A stretch of DNA of 42,280 nt from an uncultured Prevotella sp. (GCA_945833995.1 CAMAGM010000005.1:1-42280), one strand, 5' to 3'; shown: positions 25,269-34,191, numbered from the stretch's first letter. Notes: a model not told the origin generated them from the letters alone. Translations and numbers: made by a program.

Positions 25269-26453
25269 TTATCTGGCATATTGGTCAATTCCTGCATCCC
25301 AATACCATTGCATGTTCCTTATTCGCTCGTTTGGCAAGTATTTCGACATCTTGTCATATTGTTCCATAGGGAAAAACATGCTCATGCCTCCATAGTTGTC
25401 ATCCGCCACGGTGAAATCTTTTGTCCAATCGTATGAGGTGATCCATCTGGAGCTTGGCTTCCTGTAAACAACTGCAGCGTCAAAAGCCTTTTTCCACTCG
25501 TCGTATGCCTCGGCACTTACGTTCTTCAGGAAAATATCTTGCATGTCATACATGATTTTCATGCCGCTATATTTAAAGTAATAAATTGCCTGCGTAGTGT
25601 TGACAGGATATGGCAAAAGGCCTTGTGATATGACTTTCTTGGTGGCAGAGGCGAGATTCTGCATTGCCGATGTTTTTATTACTGACGACGGTACGTAGTA
25701 ATTTACTCCGTCTGACTGCACTTTGTTGTCAGTTATGGCTTCCGCAATCTTCATATATGAGTCGCTTGACGAGCTGAACATATATGGCACTGCTTCCTTG
25801 TATGGTATGCCAAACACTGGAGTCTCCGATGGGGCACCAATAATGTAGTCGGCACAATTGCGCAGCTCGTATGCCACCTCCGCACATTGGAGGAGACAAC
25901 AGTCGCCTATCATGAAATCAAACTTCGATGGCAATGATTTCAGTACATCTGCCATAGTCGTGAAGTTTATCCAGATGCTGTTTAGCGAGCTTCCACCTCC
26001 GTTGTTGTCAGGACCATAGCCTCTTGTCCTAATGGTGTCTGACTCCACAAGCCAACCCGTAGAGTGTCCCCAAAGCAACAGCCCATAGCTTTTTGCCTTG
26101 TAGGTATTCATGACGGAGGAAAGAAGGGTCTTCATCATTGTCGGACTTGTCAGGTAGAACTCATTGTCAAATTCCATAAGACTCTCCACCTTGCCGTTGT
26201 TGATTACAATTTGTGTGGGTTTCGTGTCATAGTTGTCCACAATCATGACAATCCTGTTCCTGTCTCCAGTACCCTCAGAGGCAGCGGCAACCGCATCCCT
26301 TATGTTGTCGCCCATGTTTTCCGAGAGGGAGTTGTCGCCCGCCATATAGAAAATGACAGTCTTGTCCAATAGCGCTCCAGAAGGCTCGTCATTGTCATCC
26401 TTACAGCTTGTGAAAAGCAATATTCCGCATAATACGGTTAATAAATATTTCAT
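25269..26453 (-). CDS. Clostripain-family (C11) cysteine peptidase lipoprotein
   Basis: Predicted lipoprotein (lipobox FTSC, Cys17) of the peptidase C11 family, clan CD, probably exported and anchored at the cell envelope. The N-terminal strand KTVIFYMAGDNSLSENM is the usual family opening. Catalytic residues appear to be His130 (LLLWGHSTGW) and Cys186 in MIGDCCLLQCAEVAYEL, followed by the ADYIIGAPSETPVFGIPY block. C11 enzymes cleave after Arg or Lys. At 394 residues it has the length of Bacteroidetes members that lack a large C-terminal extension. It diverges from the GH25 lysozyme gene, sharing a 76-bp promoter region with symmetric elements. Confidence 0.9.
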   Translation of the reverse strand: MKYLLTVLCGILLFTSCKDDNDEPSGALLDKTVIFYMAGDNSLSENMGDNIRDAVAAASEGTGDRNRIVMIVDNYDTKPTQIVINNGKVESLMEFDNEFYLTSPTMMKTLLSSVMNTYKAKSYGLLLWGHSTGWLVESDTIRTRGYGPDNNGGGSSLNSIWINFTTMADVLKSLPSKFDFMIGDCCLLQCAEVAYELRNCADYIIGAPSETPVFGIPYKEAVPYMFSSSSDSYMKIAEAITDNKVQSDGVNYYVPSSVIKTSAMQNLASATKKVISQGLLPYPVNTTQAIYYFKYSGMKIMYDMQDIFLKNVSAEAYDEWKKAFDAAVVYRKPSSRWITSYDWTKDFTVADDNYGGMSMFFPMEQYDKMSKYLPNERIRNMQWYWDAGIDQYAR

Positions 26454-26467
26454 ATTCCGAATTTTTT

Positions 26468-26511
26468 GTGCAAAGATACAATTTTTTTGTTATTAGTTTG
26501 TATCTTTGCAC
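26468..26511. promoter_or_regulatory. Symmetric divergent promoter region
   Basis: A perfect inverted repeat (GTGCAAAGATACAA and TTGTATCTTTGCAC, 14-bp arms, 16-bp spacer) places one TATCTTTG -7 element on each strand: 26478-26471 for the C11 peptidase and 26501-26508 for the lysozyme. The position expected for each -33 element falls on the other promoter's -7 region, so the two promoters probably exclude each other. Confidence 0.6.
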
Positions 26512-26529
26512 CTAAATTTGATTTTTAAG

Positions 26530-27222
26530 ATGAAAAAACTTATGATATTTGCCTTTTTGGCCCTCTCTTTTGGCGTAAAAGCCCAAAATAACATCTACGA
26601 GCAGTGTGAGGACACATGTACTCACGTCCATGGCATTGACCTCAGCCATTATCAGGGTGAGGTGTTCTGGGAAACAGTAGGTGAGAACACGAAAATGGCT
26701 TACGTCTATCTGAAGGCTACCGAAGGTGGTGACAAAATTGACGATAAATACGAGAACAACATCCTTCTTGCCCATCGGTATGGATTGAAGGTTGGAAGCT
26801 ACCATTTCTATCGTCCGAAGACTGAACAGCAGAAGCAATTGGAGAATTTCATGACCCAATGCAGGCCAGGCGAGCAAGACCTCATTCCAATGATTGACAT
26901 TGAGACGAAGGGCGGATTGTCAACAGATGAGTTCTGCGACTCGCTGATGAAGTTCCTTACACTTGTCGAGCAAGCCTACAAGCAAAAACCTTTGCTCTAT
27001 ACGTTCACCAATTTCTACAACAAATGGCTCGTTGGCAAGATTGACGGCTATCCTCTAATGGTCGCGCAATACAACGACAAGGAGCCTATTCTTGCCGATG
27101 ACCGTGACTATATCATGTGGCAATATACCTGTAAGGGGCGCCTTGTAGGTGTCAACGGATATGTCGATAAAAGCCGTTTTATGGGCAACCATGGCTTGAA
27201 GGAAATAAGGTATAGGCATTAG
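26530..27222 (+). CDS. GH25 family lysozyme (secreted)
   Basis: Muramidase-type glycoside hydrolase that would cut peptidoglycan between MurNAc and GlcNAc. The start is ATG 26530; the frame reaches back to a TTG at 26506, but that falls inside the -7 element. The 230-residue product has a signal peptide (1-19, ending VKAQ), then the GH25 barrel: HGIDLSHYQG, YVYLKATEGG, GLKVGSYHFYRP, IPMIDIETKGG with the acidic catalytic pair, and a C-terminal MWQYT strand. No cell-wall-binding repeats are attached. A short repeat tract and the zinc-ribbon gene follow. It may be an envelope remodelling enzyme or an attack enzyme; context does not decide. Confidence 0.92.
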   Translation: MKKLMIFAFLALSFGVKAQNNIYEQCEDTCTHVHGIDLSHYQGEVFWETVGENTKMAYVYLKATEGGDKIDDKYENNILLAHRYGLKVGSYHFYRPKTEQQKQLENFMTQCRPGEQDLIPMIDIETKGGLSTDEFCDSLMKFLTLVEQAYKQKPLLYTFTNFYNKWLVGKIDGYPLMVAQYNDKEPILADDRDYIMWQYTCKGRLVGVNGYVDKSRFMGNHGLKEIRYRH

Positions 27223-27230
27223 TTGATGGT

Positions 27231-27267
27231 TGAATATTGAAGATTGAAAAATTGAAGATTGAATATT
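27231..27267. repeat. AT-rich short repeat between the lysozyme and zinc-ribbon genes
   Basis: TTGAAGATTGAA occurs at 27237-27248 and 27252-27263, and GAATATT at both ends (27232-27238, 27261-27267). It is one of several such low-complexity tracts in this window. Confidence 0.6.
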
Positions 27268-27291
27268 AACAATTGAAAAAACATAAGAAAT

Positions 27292-28398
27292 ATGGCAATA
27301 ATAAAGTGTCCTGAATGCGGCCATCAGGTAAGCGACAAGGCCGCCTCGTGCCCCAGTTGTGGCGTTGGCATTGCTGGGAAGGTCGTGAAGTGTCCCGAAT
27401 GTGGTGAGGTAGTCTTCAACGACCAGCCTCTTTGCCCCAAATGCCATTGTCCTCTGCAGAATGTTGTCGATACAACACCTGCCGAACCAATCGTTGTCCC
27501 TAAGGTAGATACAAAAGAGGGAAAGAAAAAGTCCCTCATGCCTTGGATTGTAGCGTTCTTTATAGCCCTTGCCGCTGTTTTTGTCGGATTGTATTACTAC
27601 AATTCGTCAAAAGCACAGAACGAGCAGGATGCATACGAGAATGCTATGCTTAGTTCAGAGCCCGCCGTGCTCCAAAACTATCTCGACACATATAATGATG
27701 CTCCCATTGAGCATCGCGATTCAATAATGAGTCATCTTGATGTGTTGAAGAAGGTTGATATTGATTGGACCAACGCTGTGGTTAGCAATTCCAAAAGTGC
27801 CATACTAAGATATTTGCAGCTTCACCCAAACAGCATCCATAGCGTAGAGGCAAAAATAAAGATCGACTCGCTTGATTGGATTGATGCCTCACAGAAAAAC
27901 ACTGCCGAATCATATCAGAAATATATTGAGGATCACTCAGACGGAATGTATGTTGACCAGGCTCATGATGCTTTTGCCCAGATCGATGCGCGTAAGGTAA
28001 ATGACGACGATAAGGGAAGGATGAACCGTGTTTTCTCATCTTTCTTCAATGCCTTGGCTGCTAATGACGAGGTCACCCTTACATCATGTGTCGATAACAT
28101 ACTGACAAGTTTCCTACATAAGTCCAATGCGTCAAAGACCGATGTCATAAGCTATATGCACAAAATTCACCAGTCACCTGATGTGGTTAGGATAGACTAT
28201 CGCCTCAACAACGACTGGAAAATTGAGAAGGTTGACGATGGTCAGGGAACATTCTCCTATACGGTGTATTTCTCTGTTGACCAGACTATTGAGCATTCGC
28301 AGGAAGGTGAGGGGGCGTTCAATACCTTCAAGGTGTCGGCAAAGGTTTCTGCTGACGAGAAGATAACTGAACTCAACATGCAGCGTATAGTACAGTGA
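27292..28398 (+). CDS. Double zinc-ribbon membrane protein
   Basis: The 368-residue protein begins with two zinc ribbons, Cys6/Cys9/Cys20/Cys23 and Cys34/Cys37/Cys48/Cys51, then a Pro-rich linker and one membrane segment at about 84-103. The rest, about 260 residues, would lie outside the cytoplasm and has helical, partly TPR-like character (LQNYLDTYNDAPIEHRDSIMSHL, ILRYLQLHPNSIHSVEAK) followed by a beta-rich C-terminus resembling a DUF4878/NTF2-type fold. The last codons overlap the following gene by 4 bp (GTGA), so the two are coupled. Function unknown; the layout suggests sensing or anchoring across the inner membrane. Confidence 0.85.
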   Translation: MAIIKCPECGHQVSDKAASCPSCGVGIAGKVVKCPECGEVVFNDQPLCPKCHCPLQNVVDTTPAEPIVVPKVDTKEGKKKSLMPWIVAFFIALAAVFVGLYYYNSSKAQNEQDAYENAMLSSEPAVLQNYLDTYNDAPIEHRDSIMSHLDVLKKVDIDWTNAVVSNSKSAILRYLQLHPNSIHSVEAKIKIDSLDWIDASQKNTAESYQKYIEDHSDGMYVDQAHDAFAQIDARKVNDDDKGRMNRVFSSFFNALAANDEVTLTSCVDNILTSFLHKSNASKTDVISYMHKIHQSPDVVRIDYRLNNDWKIEKVDDGQGTFSYTVYFSVDQTIEHSQEGEGAFNTFKVSAKVSADEKITELNMQRIVQ

Positions 28399-30410
28399 GA
28401 TTGATGGTGCTTCTTTCACTCCTTTGGGGTGGTTTGTCTCTGATTAGTGCCGACGATGACACCGAGCAGTGGGAAAAATGGTATGAGGCCATTGCCGATG
28501 AGGAGGAGTCTGAGCCAGAAGCACTTAATGATGTCTATGAGTTGCTTAACGATTTGGCAAGTCATCCCATCAATATTAACTCAGCTACGAGGGAAGAGTT
28601 GGAGGCTCTTCCCTTTTTAAGTTCGCGTCAGGTCATGGATATTATGGAGTATCTTGACCGTTATGGACAGATGAGGTCGAAGAACGAGCTTAATGCCATT
28701 GAGTCGCTCGACTTCCATCGTCGGAAGCTTTTGGCATGTTTCATAAGCATAGGGGAGAAGGCTGTAGATAAAAAACTCCATCTTGACAATGTTCTCAAGT
28801 ATGGAAAGAGTGAGCTGACTGCCTATGCCTCCATTCCCACTTTTAAACGTAAGGGTGACATAAATGGCTATCTTGGTTATCCTTACAAGCATTGGCTAAG
28901 ATACGACTTCCATTACGGAAAACGTCTGAGAGTGGGACTCGTAGCATCGCAGGATGCAGGGGAACCCTTCATGGCAAATCGTAACAATCTTGGATATGAC
29001 TATTATTCGCCTTATCTTGTGTTGAACGACATAGGACCTTTCGAGACCATTGCTCTCGGACACTATAAGGTGAGCATAGGCATGGGGCTTGTCGTCAACA
29101 TGGGGTTTGGCTTGGGAAAGATGTCGATGCTTCAGTCGCTCGGCGGTAAATCGTCAAGCATTATTTGTGCACACTCCTCACGCTCGGAGGCAAGCTATAT
29201 GAGGGGAGCCGCGACAACGGTTCGCCTTGCGCCAAAACTACGTCTAACAGCTTTTGCCTCCTGCAGGAAAGCCGATGCTACATTAAACGACAACGGCACC
29301 GTTGCTACTGTCCTCACATCGGGTTATCACCGCACCATCAGCGAAATGGAGAAGAAGCGCAATACCACCATAACAGACTTTGGCATGGGCACTACTTTTG
29401 ATAGGAATGACTTTCATCTTGGCGCAACTGCGCTTTTTACACATTTCGACCGTCTGCTTCAGCCAAATACTGCAACTCTCTATAGGCGATTCTATCCTCA
29501 AGGGCATGATTTCATAAACGTAAGTCTTGACTATGGCTATCGTCGTTACCCTATTTATGCAAGTGGCGAGACTGCCGTCGATGGCAAGGGATATATTGCA
29601 ACGCTTAATGCCTTGACTCTCAACCTGTCAAGCCGCTTCAATATTGTCTTGCTCCATCGTTTCTATTCCATGAAATATACTTCCATCCATTCTTATGCCT
29701 TTAGCGAGGGTGGAAAGGTGCAGAACGAGAGTGGTTTTTATGCTGGTGTGGAGTGGAAACCGCGTTATGGCTCCCTTGTCACTGCTTATTTCGACTATGC
29801 CTATTTCCCATGGCCGCGCTATCAAGTGTCGCAAGCCTCGTCAAAGTCCATGGATGGCTTCCTTTCATCAATGGTCCGACTTGGAAATTGGACATTCCTT
29901 TCACGTTATCGCCTTCGCAGGCATCAGAAAAACACTTTCGACCAAACCGTTACGACAACGTTGAAGCCATTGGTCTGGCAAACTGACCAACGTGCCCGCT
30001 TGGGGGCTGTTTGGGACAATGGTGTCTTTCGTACCTCAACCCAAGTGGATGCAGCCATGTCACAATATGATGATGTTTCCCGCGGTTTGATGTTCAGCGA
30101 GTCAGTTGGCTTGACATTGAAGCGCATTTCGTTAAACGCCTCTTTCAAATATTATCTCACCGACGACTATGACAGTCGCCTGTATTCTTATGAGGCTGGT
30201 CCATTATATTCTTTCTCAATGCCTGCTTACTACGGGCATGGCATCAGGTATGCGTTCAACATTAAATGGAAACCTTCCGACAACCTGACTTTTTATGCCA
30301 AGGCTGGAGTTACCGACTATTTCGACCGCGATGTTATTGGAAGCGATTTGCAACAAATCCCTGCTTCCTCGGCATGCACCATTGAACTACAAACCCGCTG
30401 GCGCTTCTAG
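28395..30410 (+). CDS. Helix-hairpin-helix domain protein with outer-membrane beta-barrel
   Basis: The 671-residue protein has a short signal (1-19), an acidic segment, then a ComEA-like helix-hairpin-helix region at about 58-115 (ININSATREELEALPFLSSRQV, then a second hairpin). From about 130 to the end it is a succession of amphipathic strands with alternating aromatic residues, ending IELQTRWRF with a C-terminal Phe as in outer-membrane barrels. The start is GTG 28395 overlapping the previous stop by 4 bp; ATG 28404 is an alternative. The HhH fold usually binds DNA without sequence preference, so a periplasmic HhH joined to a barrel hints at DNA handling at the outer membrane, but that is inference. 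Its stop codon lies in the end of the palindromic element. Confidence 0.82.
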   Translation: MRLMVLLSLLWGGLSLISADDDTEQWEKWYEAIADEEESEPEALNDVYELLNDLASHPININSATREELEALPFLSSRQVMDIMEYLDRYGQMRSKNELNAIESLDFHRRKLLACFISIGEKAVDKKLHLDNVLKYGKSELTAYASIPTFKRKGDINGYLGYPYKHWLRYDFHYGKRLRVGLVASQDAGEPFMANRNNLGYDYYSPYLVLNDIGPFETIALGHYKVSIGMGLVVNMGFGLGKMSMLQSLGGKSSSIICAHSSRSEASYMRGAATTVRLAPKLRLTAFASCRKADATLNDNGTVATVLTSGYHRTISEMEKKRNTTITDFGMGTTFDRNDFHLGATALFTHFDRLLQPNTATLYRRFYPQGHDFINVSLDYGYRRYPIYASGETAVDGKGYIATLNALTLNLSSRFNIVLLHRFYSMKYTSIHSYAFSEGGKVQNESGFYAGVEWKPRYGSLVTAYFDYAYFPWPRYQVSQASSKSMDGFLSSMVRLGNWTFLSRYRLRRHQKNTFDQTVTTTLKPLVWQTDQRARLGAVWDNGVFRTSTQVDAAMSQYDDVSRGLMFSESVGLTLKRISLNASFKYYLTDDYDSRLYSYEAGPLYSFSMPAYYGHGIRYAFNIKWKPSDNLTFYAKAGVTDYFDRDVIGSDLQQIPASSACTIELQTRWRF

Positions 30411-30587
30411 CCTGCATTATTCATACTGTTCCGTCACGAAAGGTCTAAATGGCAGTGCATCAGCGTGAGCACAGCGATGACGATGCAGAATGTAGTAAAT
30501 CCTACTTTTAAAGAGGAAGAGCGAGCACCGCGCTGATGTGCTGTCAGTTAGACCTTGCAGTAGGAACGAGTATGAATAATGCAGGCT
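30409..30587. repeat. 179-bp palindromic element with 57-nt arms
   Basis: Left arm 30409-30465 and right arm 30531-30587 are near-exact reverse complements: AGCCTGCATTATTCATACT is identical in both, then come (C)GTTCC, AAGGTCTAA and CATCAGCG blocks with few differences. The 65-nt centre holds a smaller hairpin (AGTA-AATCC-TACT). Each end starts TAGCCTGC, and that TAG is the stop codon of both flanking convergent genes. It could act as a two-way terminator. Its sharp ends suggest a mobile palindromic element. No coding capacity. Confidence 0.85.
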
Positions 30588-31380
30588 AACCTCTCCTGCG
30601 GAATTCTGAACAAACAATGGCTGTGGCAATGGCAACGTTGAGGCTCTCGGCTGACTTGCCTTCGTGGAAGTCGGGTATGAGAAGTCTGTGTGATACTAGT
30701 TCACTGACAGAGTCGCTGATACCGTTTCCCTCGTTGCCCATTACTATTATTCCCGACTGTGACAATTGTGTTGAGTAAATGTCCTTGCCATCGAGAAATG
30801 TGCCGAAAATAGGCACATTACCTGATTGTTGGGCTATGAATGTATTTAGGTCAATGTAGTGAAGGTGGACATGGGCAAGGCTTCCCATCGTTGCCTGCAC
30901 TACTTTGGGATTGTATGCGTCAGCGGTCTCTTTGCTACACAATATGTGGTCAATGCCAAACCAGTCTGCAATGCGTATTATCGTTCCAAGATTTCCAGGA
31001 TCCTGAACGCCATCCAATGCAAGGCATAGCTGACTTGAAGGATCCACATCAGCAATATCGGATTCGTCGGGCATTTGGAATAGTGCCATGACTTGTTGCG
31101 GATGCTGGAGGAAACTGGTGCGTCGCAGTTCCTCTTCCGTTACGGTCACCACTCCCCATGCCTCGGCAGTCCATTTGCATGTCTTGTCGAGGCCCGTAGT
31201 CCCTGAGGCTTGTTTGGCAAGCCATTCGTCAGTGGCTATAATGGCGTGCGCCCTATAGCTGTCAAGCATGTCGCCAACCACTTTTGGCCCTTCTGCTACA
31301 AATAGTCCTTCTCGCTTCCTGTTTTTCTTCATTTCAAGCGAATGGACCATTTTTATCATGTTTTTACTAATCATATTCAT
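30586..31380 (-). CDS. SpoU/TrmH-family RNA 2'-O-ribose methyltransferase
   Basis: SPOUT-fold methyltransferase acting on rRNA or tRNA ribose with S-adenosylmethionine. The 264-residue protein has an N-terminal substrate-binding domain (MVHSLEMKKNRKREGLFVAEGPKVV, L30e-like) and the SpoU domain with motif 1 DPGNLGTIIRIADWFG, motif 2 IVMGNEGNGIS and motif 3 SLNVAIATAIV, which together form the knotted cofactor site. The order and length fit RlmB/TsnR-like enzymes; the target nucleotide is unknown. Its stop codon is supplied by the 179-bp palindrome. It diverges from the Omp85 gene. Confidence 0.92.
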   Translation of the reverse strand: MNMISKNMIKMVHSLEMKKNRKREGLFVAEGPKVVGDMLDSYRAHAIIATDEWLAKQASGTTGLDKTCKWTAEAWGVVTVTEEELRRTSFLQHPQQVMALFQMPDESDIADVDPSSQLCLALDGVQDPGNLGTIIRIADWFGIDHILCSKETADAYNPKVVQATMGSLAHVHLHYIDLNTFIAQQSGNVPIFGTFLDGKDIYSTQLSQSGIIVMGNEGNGISDSVSELVSHRLLIPDFHEGKSAESLNVAIATAIVCSEFRRRG

Positions 31381-31410
31381 ATAAAATGCTAAAAAGTTCG
31401 GAAAACTGCA

Positions 31411-31440
31411 GCAAAGTTACAAATAAAGTTTTAACTTTGC
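31411..31440. promoter_or_regulatory. Symmetric divergent promoter elements
   Basis: GCAAAGTTA (31411-31419) and TAACTTTGC (31432-31440) form an inverted repeat that sets a TAACTTTG -7 element on each strand, for the SpoU gene (leftward) and the Omp85 gene (rightward, about 19 bp before its ATG). No clear -33 TTG on either side. Confidence 0.5.
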
Positions 31441-31457
31441 AACAATTTTGAAGAATA

Positions 31458-33677
31458 ATGCATTTCAGAACATATATATTTATTATAATAGGTGTGTTCG
31501 TCGTGGCTTCGTGCTCGACGACAAAATATGTCGATGACGACAGCTTCCTCCTCAACAAAGTGGAGTTGAAGGCTGACGGCAAATATGACGACATAAACGC
31601 TTCCCAATTGAAGTCCTATGTCCGACAAAAGGGAAACTCCCGTTGGTTCGCGACAATGAAAATCCCTTTGGCTACCTACTCGCTTGCCGGTCGCGACACA
31701 TCGAAATGGATTAACAAGACGCTGATGGCAATGGGTGAGGCACCAGTGATTTATGATTCCTTACTGACGTGCAAGTCGTGTGACGATTTGCGCATGGCAC
31801 TATGCAACAAGGGCTATCTTTCCTCAAGCGTGGATGCGAATGTTGTCAGGAAGGGAAACAAGAAAGTGAATGTAAAATATACACTGCATCCTGGCGAGCC
31901 GTTCTACATAAGGCATGTAAACTACGACATACGTGACACTGTCATTCGGCGTATCCTTGACGTAGATGGAGCCGACAAAAGACTGCTCACCGACGGTATG
32001 CGGTTTGATGTCAACAAGATGAATGATGAGCGTAAGCGCATAACGGAATTGTTGACCGACAGTGGCTACTACCGTTTCCACAAGGACTACATAACTTATC
32101 AGGCCGATTCCGTGGCAGGCAGCAGGGACATCGATTTGACCCTTGTCCTCCACCAGTTTGTCGTAGGGCGCGACTCTGTCATTGCCCATCCTCGGTATAG
32201 CATAGGGAGCATCACCTACTCAAGCGGAAATCCTGAAGACAGCGTGATTCATTTGCGTCCTGGCGTGTTGCGCTCAAGCACTTTCCTTGAGGAGGGTGAT
32301 CTTTACTCTTCTTCGGCGTTGCGTCGCACCTACAACCAGTTTGGCAGGCTTCAGGCTATAAAATATACCAACATTGGGTTTAATGAGAATGAGTTGGACA
32401 GACGTTTGGATTGCAACATCCAGGTAAGTACCAACAAGCCACACACCATAAGTTTTGAGCCTGAGGGCACCAACACTGCAGGAGACCTTGGTGCGGCAGC
32501 TGCCCTTACCTACCAGAACCGCAACTTGTTCCGTGGCTCTGAGGTGTTGTCCATACAGTTCCGTGGTGCCTACGAGGCAATACGTGGACTTGAGGGATAC
32601 AGCAATCAGGATTTTGTGGAGTATAGCTTGGAGGGAAGTCTCTCGTTTCCACGTCTCATAGCTCCGTTCATCTCAAGGGAGTTCATTCAGCGTACAAATG
32701 CCCAGTCGGAGGTGTCGCTTATGTACGACCTTCAAAACCGCCCTGAGTACCATCGCCGTGTGCTCTCGCTTGCATGGAAATACAAGTGGTCGAACATAGG
32801 CCATCACGATAAGTACCAGATCGACCTACTTGACATAAACTATTTGTTCATGCCATGGATTTCCGATACTTTCAGGGAAGACTATCTGGAGGATGACATG
32901 AACAAGAATGCCATATTGCGATACAACTATGAGAATCTTCTCATAATGAAACTTGGCTTTGGCTATGCCTATAACAACGGAAGATATGCTGTGAAGGCAA
33001 GCGTTGAGACATCGGGAAACTTCCTCGGTCTCTGTTCGGGAATCTTCAGTTTCCCCAAAAACAGTGATGGACAGAACAAGGTGTTTGGTATAGCCTATGC
33101 CCAATATGCGAAGGCTGATTTTGATTTCACCCGCAATATCGTGTTCGACTATAACAACCAACTTGTCCTGCATTGCGGATTTGGCATTGCTTATCCTTAT
33201 GGCAACAGCACTATCTTGCCTTTTGAGAAGAGGTATTTCTCAGGAGGAGCAAATAGCGTGCGAGGGTGGTCGGTGCGTGAGCTTGGACCTGGAAAGTTCA
33301 AGGGAAGCGATGGCAAGATCGATTTCATCAACCAGACGGGTGACATGAAACTCGACATCAATATTGAGTATCGTGCCCATCTCTTCTGGAAAGTCAATGG
33401 GGCATTGTTTGTCGATGCAGGAAATATCTGGACATTGCGTGACTATGCTGACCAACCTGGTGGACAATTCAAGATTGACGAGTTTTGGAAACAGATTGCT
33501 GTTGGCTATGGATTGGGATTCCGTATGAATTTCGACTATTTCATACTACGCTTCGACATGGGTATGAAGGCTGTCAATCCTGCCTATGAGGCTGATGGGG
33601 GCGAGCATTTCCCCATATTCAATCCACGCTTGAGCCGCGACTTCACTTTCCACTTCGCAGTGGGCCTTCCATTCTGA
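31458..33677 (+). CDS. BamA/TamA-family outer-membrane lipoprotein
   Basis: Omp85-superfamily protein of 739 residues. The N-terminal signal ends in the lipobox VASC (Cys19), so unlike classical BamA it is probably lipidated. Residues about 30-330 contain POTRA-like alpha/beta units (KVELKADGKYDD, HPGEPFYIRHVNYD, SIGSITYSSGNPED), and the C-terminal half is a barrel with the family motif region around RYFSGGANSVRGWSVRELGPG, where the VRGW residues correspond to the conserved loop-6 VRGF. The last residue is Phe (AVGLPF), the usual barrel end. It would insert or translocate proteins or lipids at the outer membrane. Its last 35 bp overlap the convergent lipoprotein gene. Confidence 0.9.
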   Translation: MHFRTYIFIIIGVFVVASCSTTKYVDDDSFLLNKVELKADGKYDDINASQLKSYVRQKGNSRWFATMKIPLATYSLAGRDTSKWINKTLMAMGEAPVIYDSLLTCKSCDDLRMALCNKGYLSSSVDANVVRKGNKKVNVKYTLHPGEPFYIRHVNYDIRDTVIRRILDVDGADKRLLTDGMRFDVNKMNDERKRITELLTDSGYYRFHKDYITYQADSVAGSRDIDLTLVLHQFVVGRDSVIAHPRYSIGSITYSSGNPEDSVIHLRPGVLRSSTFLEEGDLYSSSALRRTYNQFGRLQAIKYTNIGFNENELDRRLDCNIQVSTNKPHTISFEPEGTNTAGDLGAAAALTYQNRNLFRGSEVLSIQFRGAYEAIRGLEGYSNQDFVEYSLEGSLSFPRLIAPFISREFIQRTNAQSEVSLMYDLQNRPEYHRRVLSLAWKYKWSNIGHHDKYQIDLLDINYLFMPWISDTFREDYLEDDMNKNAILRYNYENLLIMKLGFGYAYNNGRYAVKASVETSGNFLGLCSGIFSFPKNSDGQNKVFGIAYAQYAKADFDFTRNIVFDYNNQLVLHCGFGIAYPYGNSTILPFEKRYFSGGANSVRGWSVRELGPGKFKGSDGKIDFINQTGDMKLDINIEYRAHLFWKVNGALFVDAGNIWTLRDYADQPGGQFKIDEFWKQIAVGYGLGFRMNFDYFILRFDMGMKAVNPAYEADGGEHFPIFNPRLSRDFTFHFAVGLPF

Positions 33678-34092
33678 CCTTCCATTTGCCTTCCGTCGTG
33701 AGCTGAAGATGGAGATTGATTGATGCCTCGTCAACTACATGCCCTTTTCCACCCAAGGTGTCTGTCTCAAGGAAATTGCTTATGCGGAGGCTAACCGTGG
33801 CGTTGTTCTCGTCGTATTGGTCAGCGTCGGTTATCTCTACCGTGGCTCCTTTCTCCTGTTCCCTTAGTATGGCAATGTCGTCCTCGCCAATGTTTGATGC
33901 CTTGAACTCTATCCATTTCCTACTGTTGTCGGTCGCATACTGTGCTGCCTTGCCAAAGTCGTAGTTGAAATAGGCTTCCGCAAATTCCTTTGCCGCAACC
34001 TCTGCCTGCGATTTGCCCAAATCAGAGTGTCCACATGCCGTGCAGCAAATTGTTAATGCCATATAAATACGGCAAAAAATCCTTTTTTGCAT
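33643..34092 (-). CDS. Small lipoprotein, DUF4878-like
   Basis: Predicted lipoprotein of 149 residues with lipobox CTAC (Cys20). The mature part starts with a helix (AEVAAKEFAEAYFNYDFGKAAQYATDNSRKWIEF) and continues with beta strands ending WKVRMEGP. This is the NTF2-like layout of DUF4878 family lipoproteins in Bacteroidetes, whose function is unknown. Its 3' end overlaps the Omp85 gene tail to tail by 35 bp. A minus-strand TAACTTTG at 34132-34125 may be its -7 element. Moderate confidence in the family, high in the gene. Confidence 0.75.
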   Translation of the reverse strand: MQKRIFCRIYMALTICCTACGHSDLGKSQAEVAAKEFAEAYFNYDFGKAAQYATDNSRKWIEFKASNIGEDDIAILREQEKGATVEITDADQYDENNATVSLRISNFLETDTLGGKGHVVDEASINLHLQLTTEGKWKVRMEGPLRSGK

Positions 34093-34142
34093 ATTAAAAT
34101 CACTATTAAATATTAAAAACGTGGCAAAGTTAACAAAAACAT

Positions 34143-34173
34143 TTGGCAGTAATGTATTTTTTTCTTACTTTTG
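34143..34173 (+). promoter_or_regulatory. Promoter TTG-N20-TACTTTTG
   Basis: TTG at 34143-34145, 20 bases, then TACTTTTG at 34166-34173. Transcription would start near 34180, which excludes the upstream TTG codon at 34171 as a start and supports ATG 34192 for the metallo-hydrolase. Confidence 0.75.
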
Positions 34174-34191
34174 CACAAAATAACAACGAAA

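Noticed and set aside
26506..26529. TTG start for the lysozyme gene
   Set aside because: It lies within the -7 element; ATG 26530 gives a proper signal peptide.
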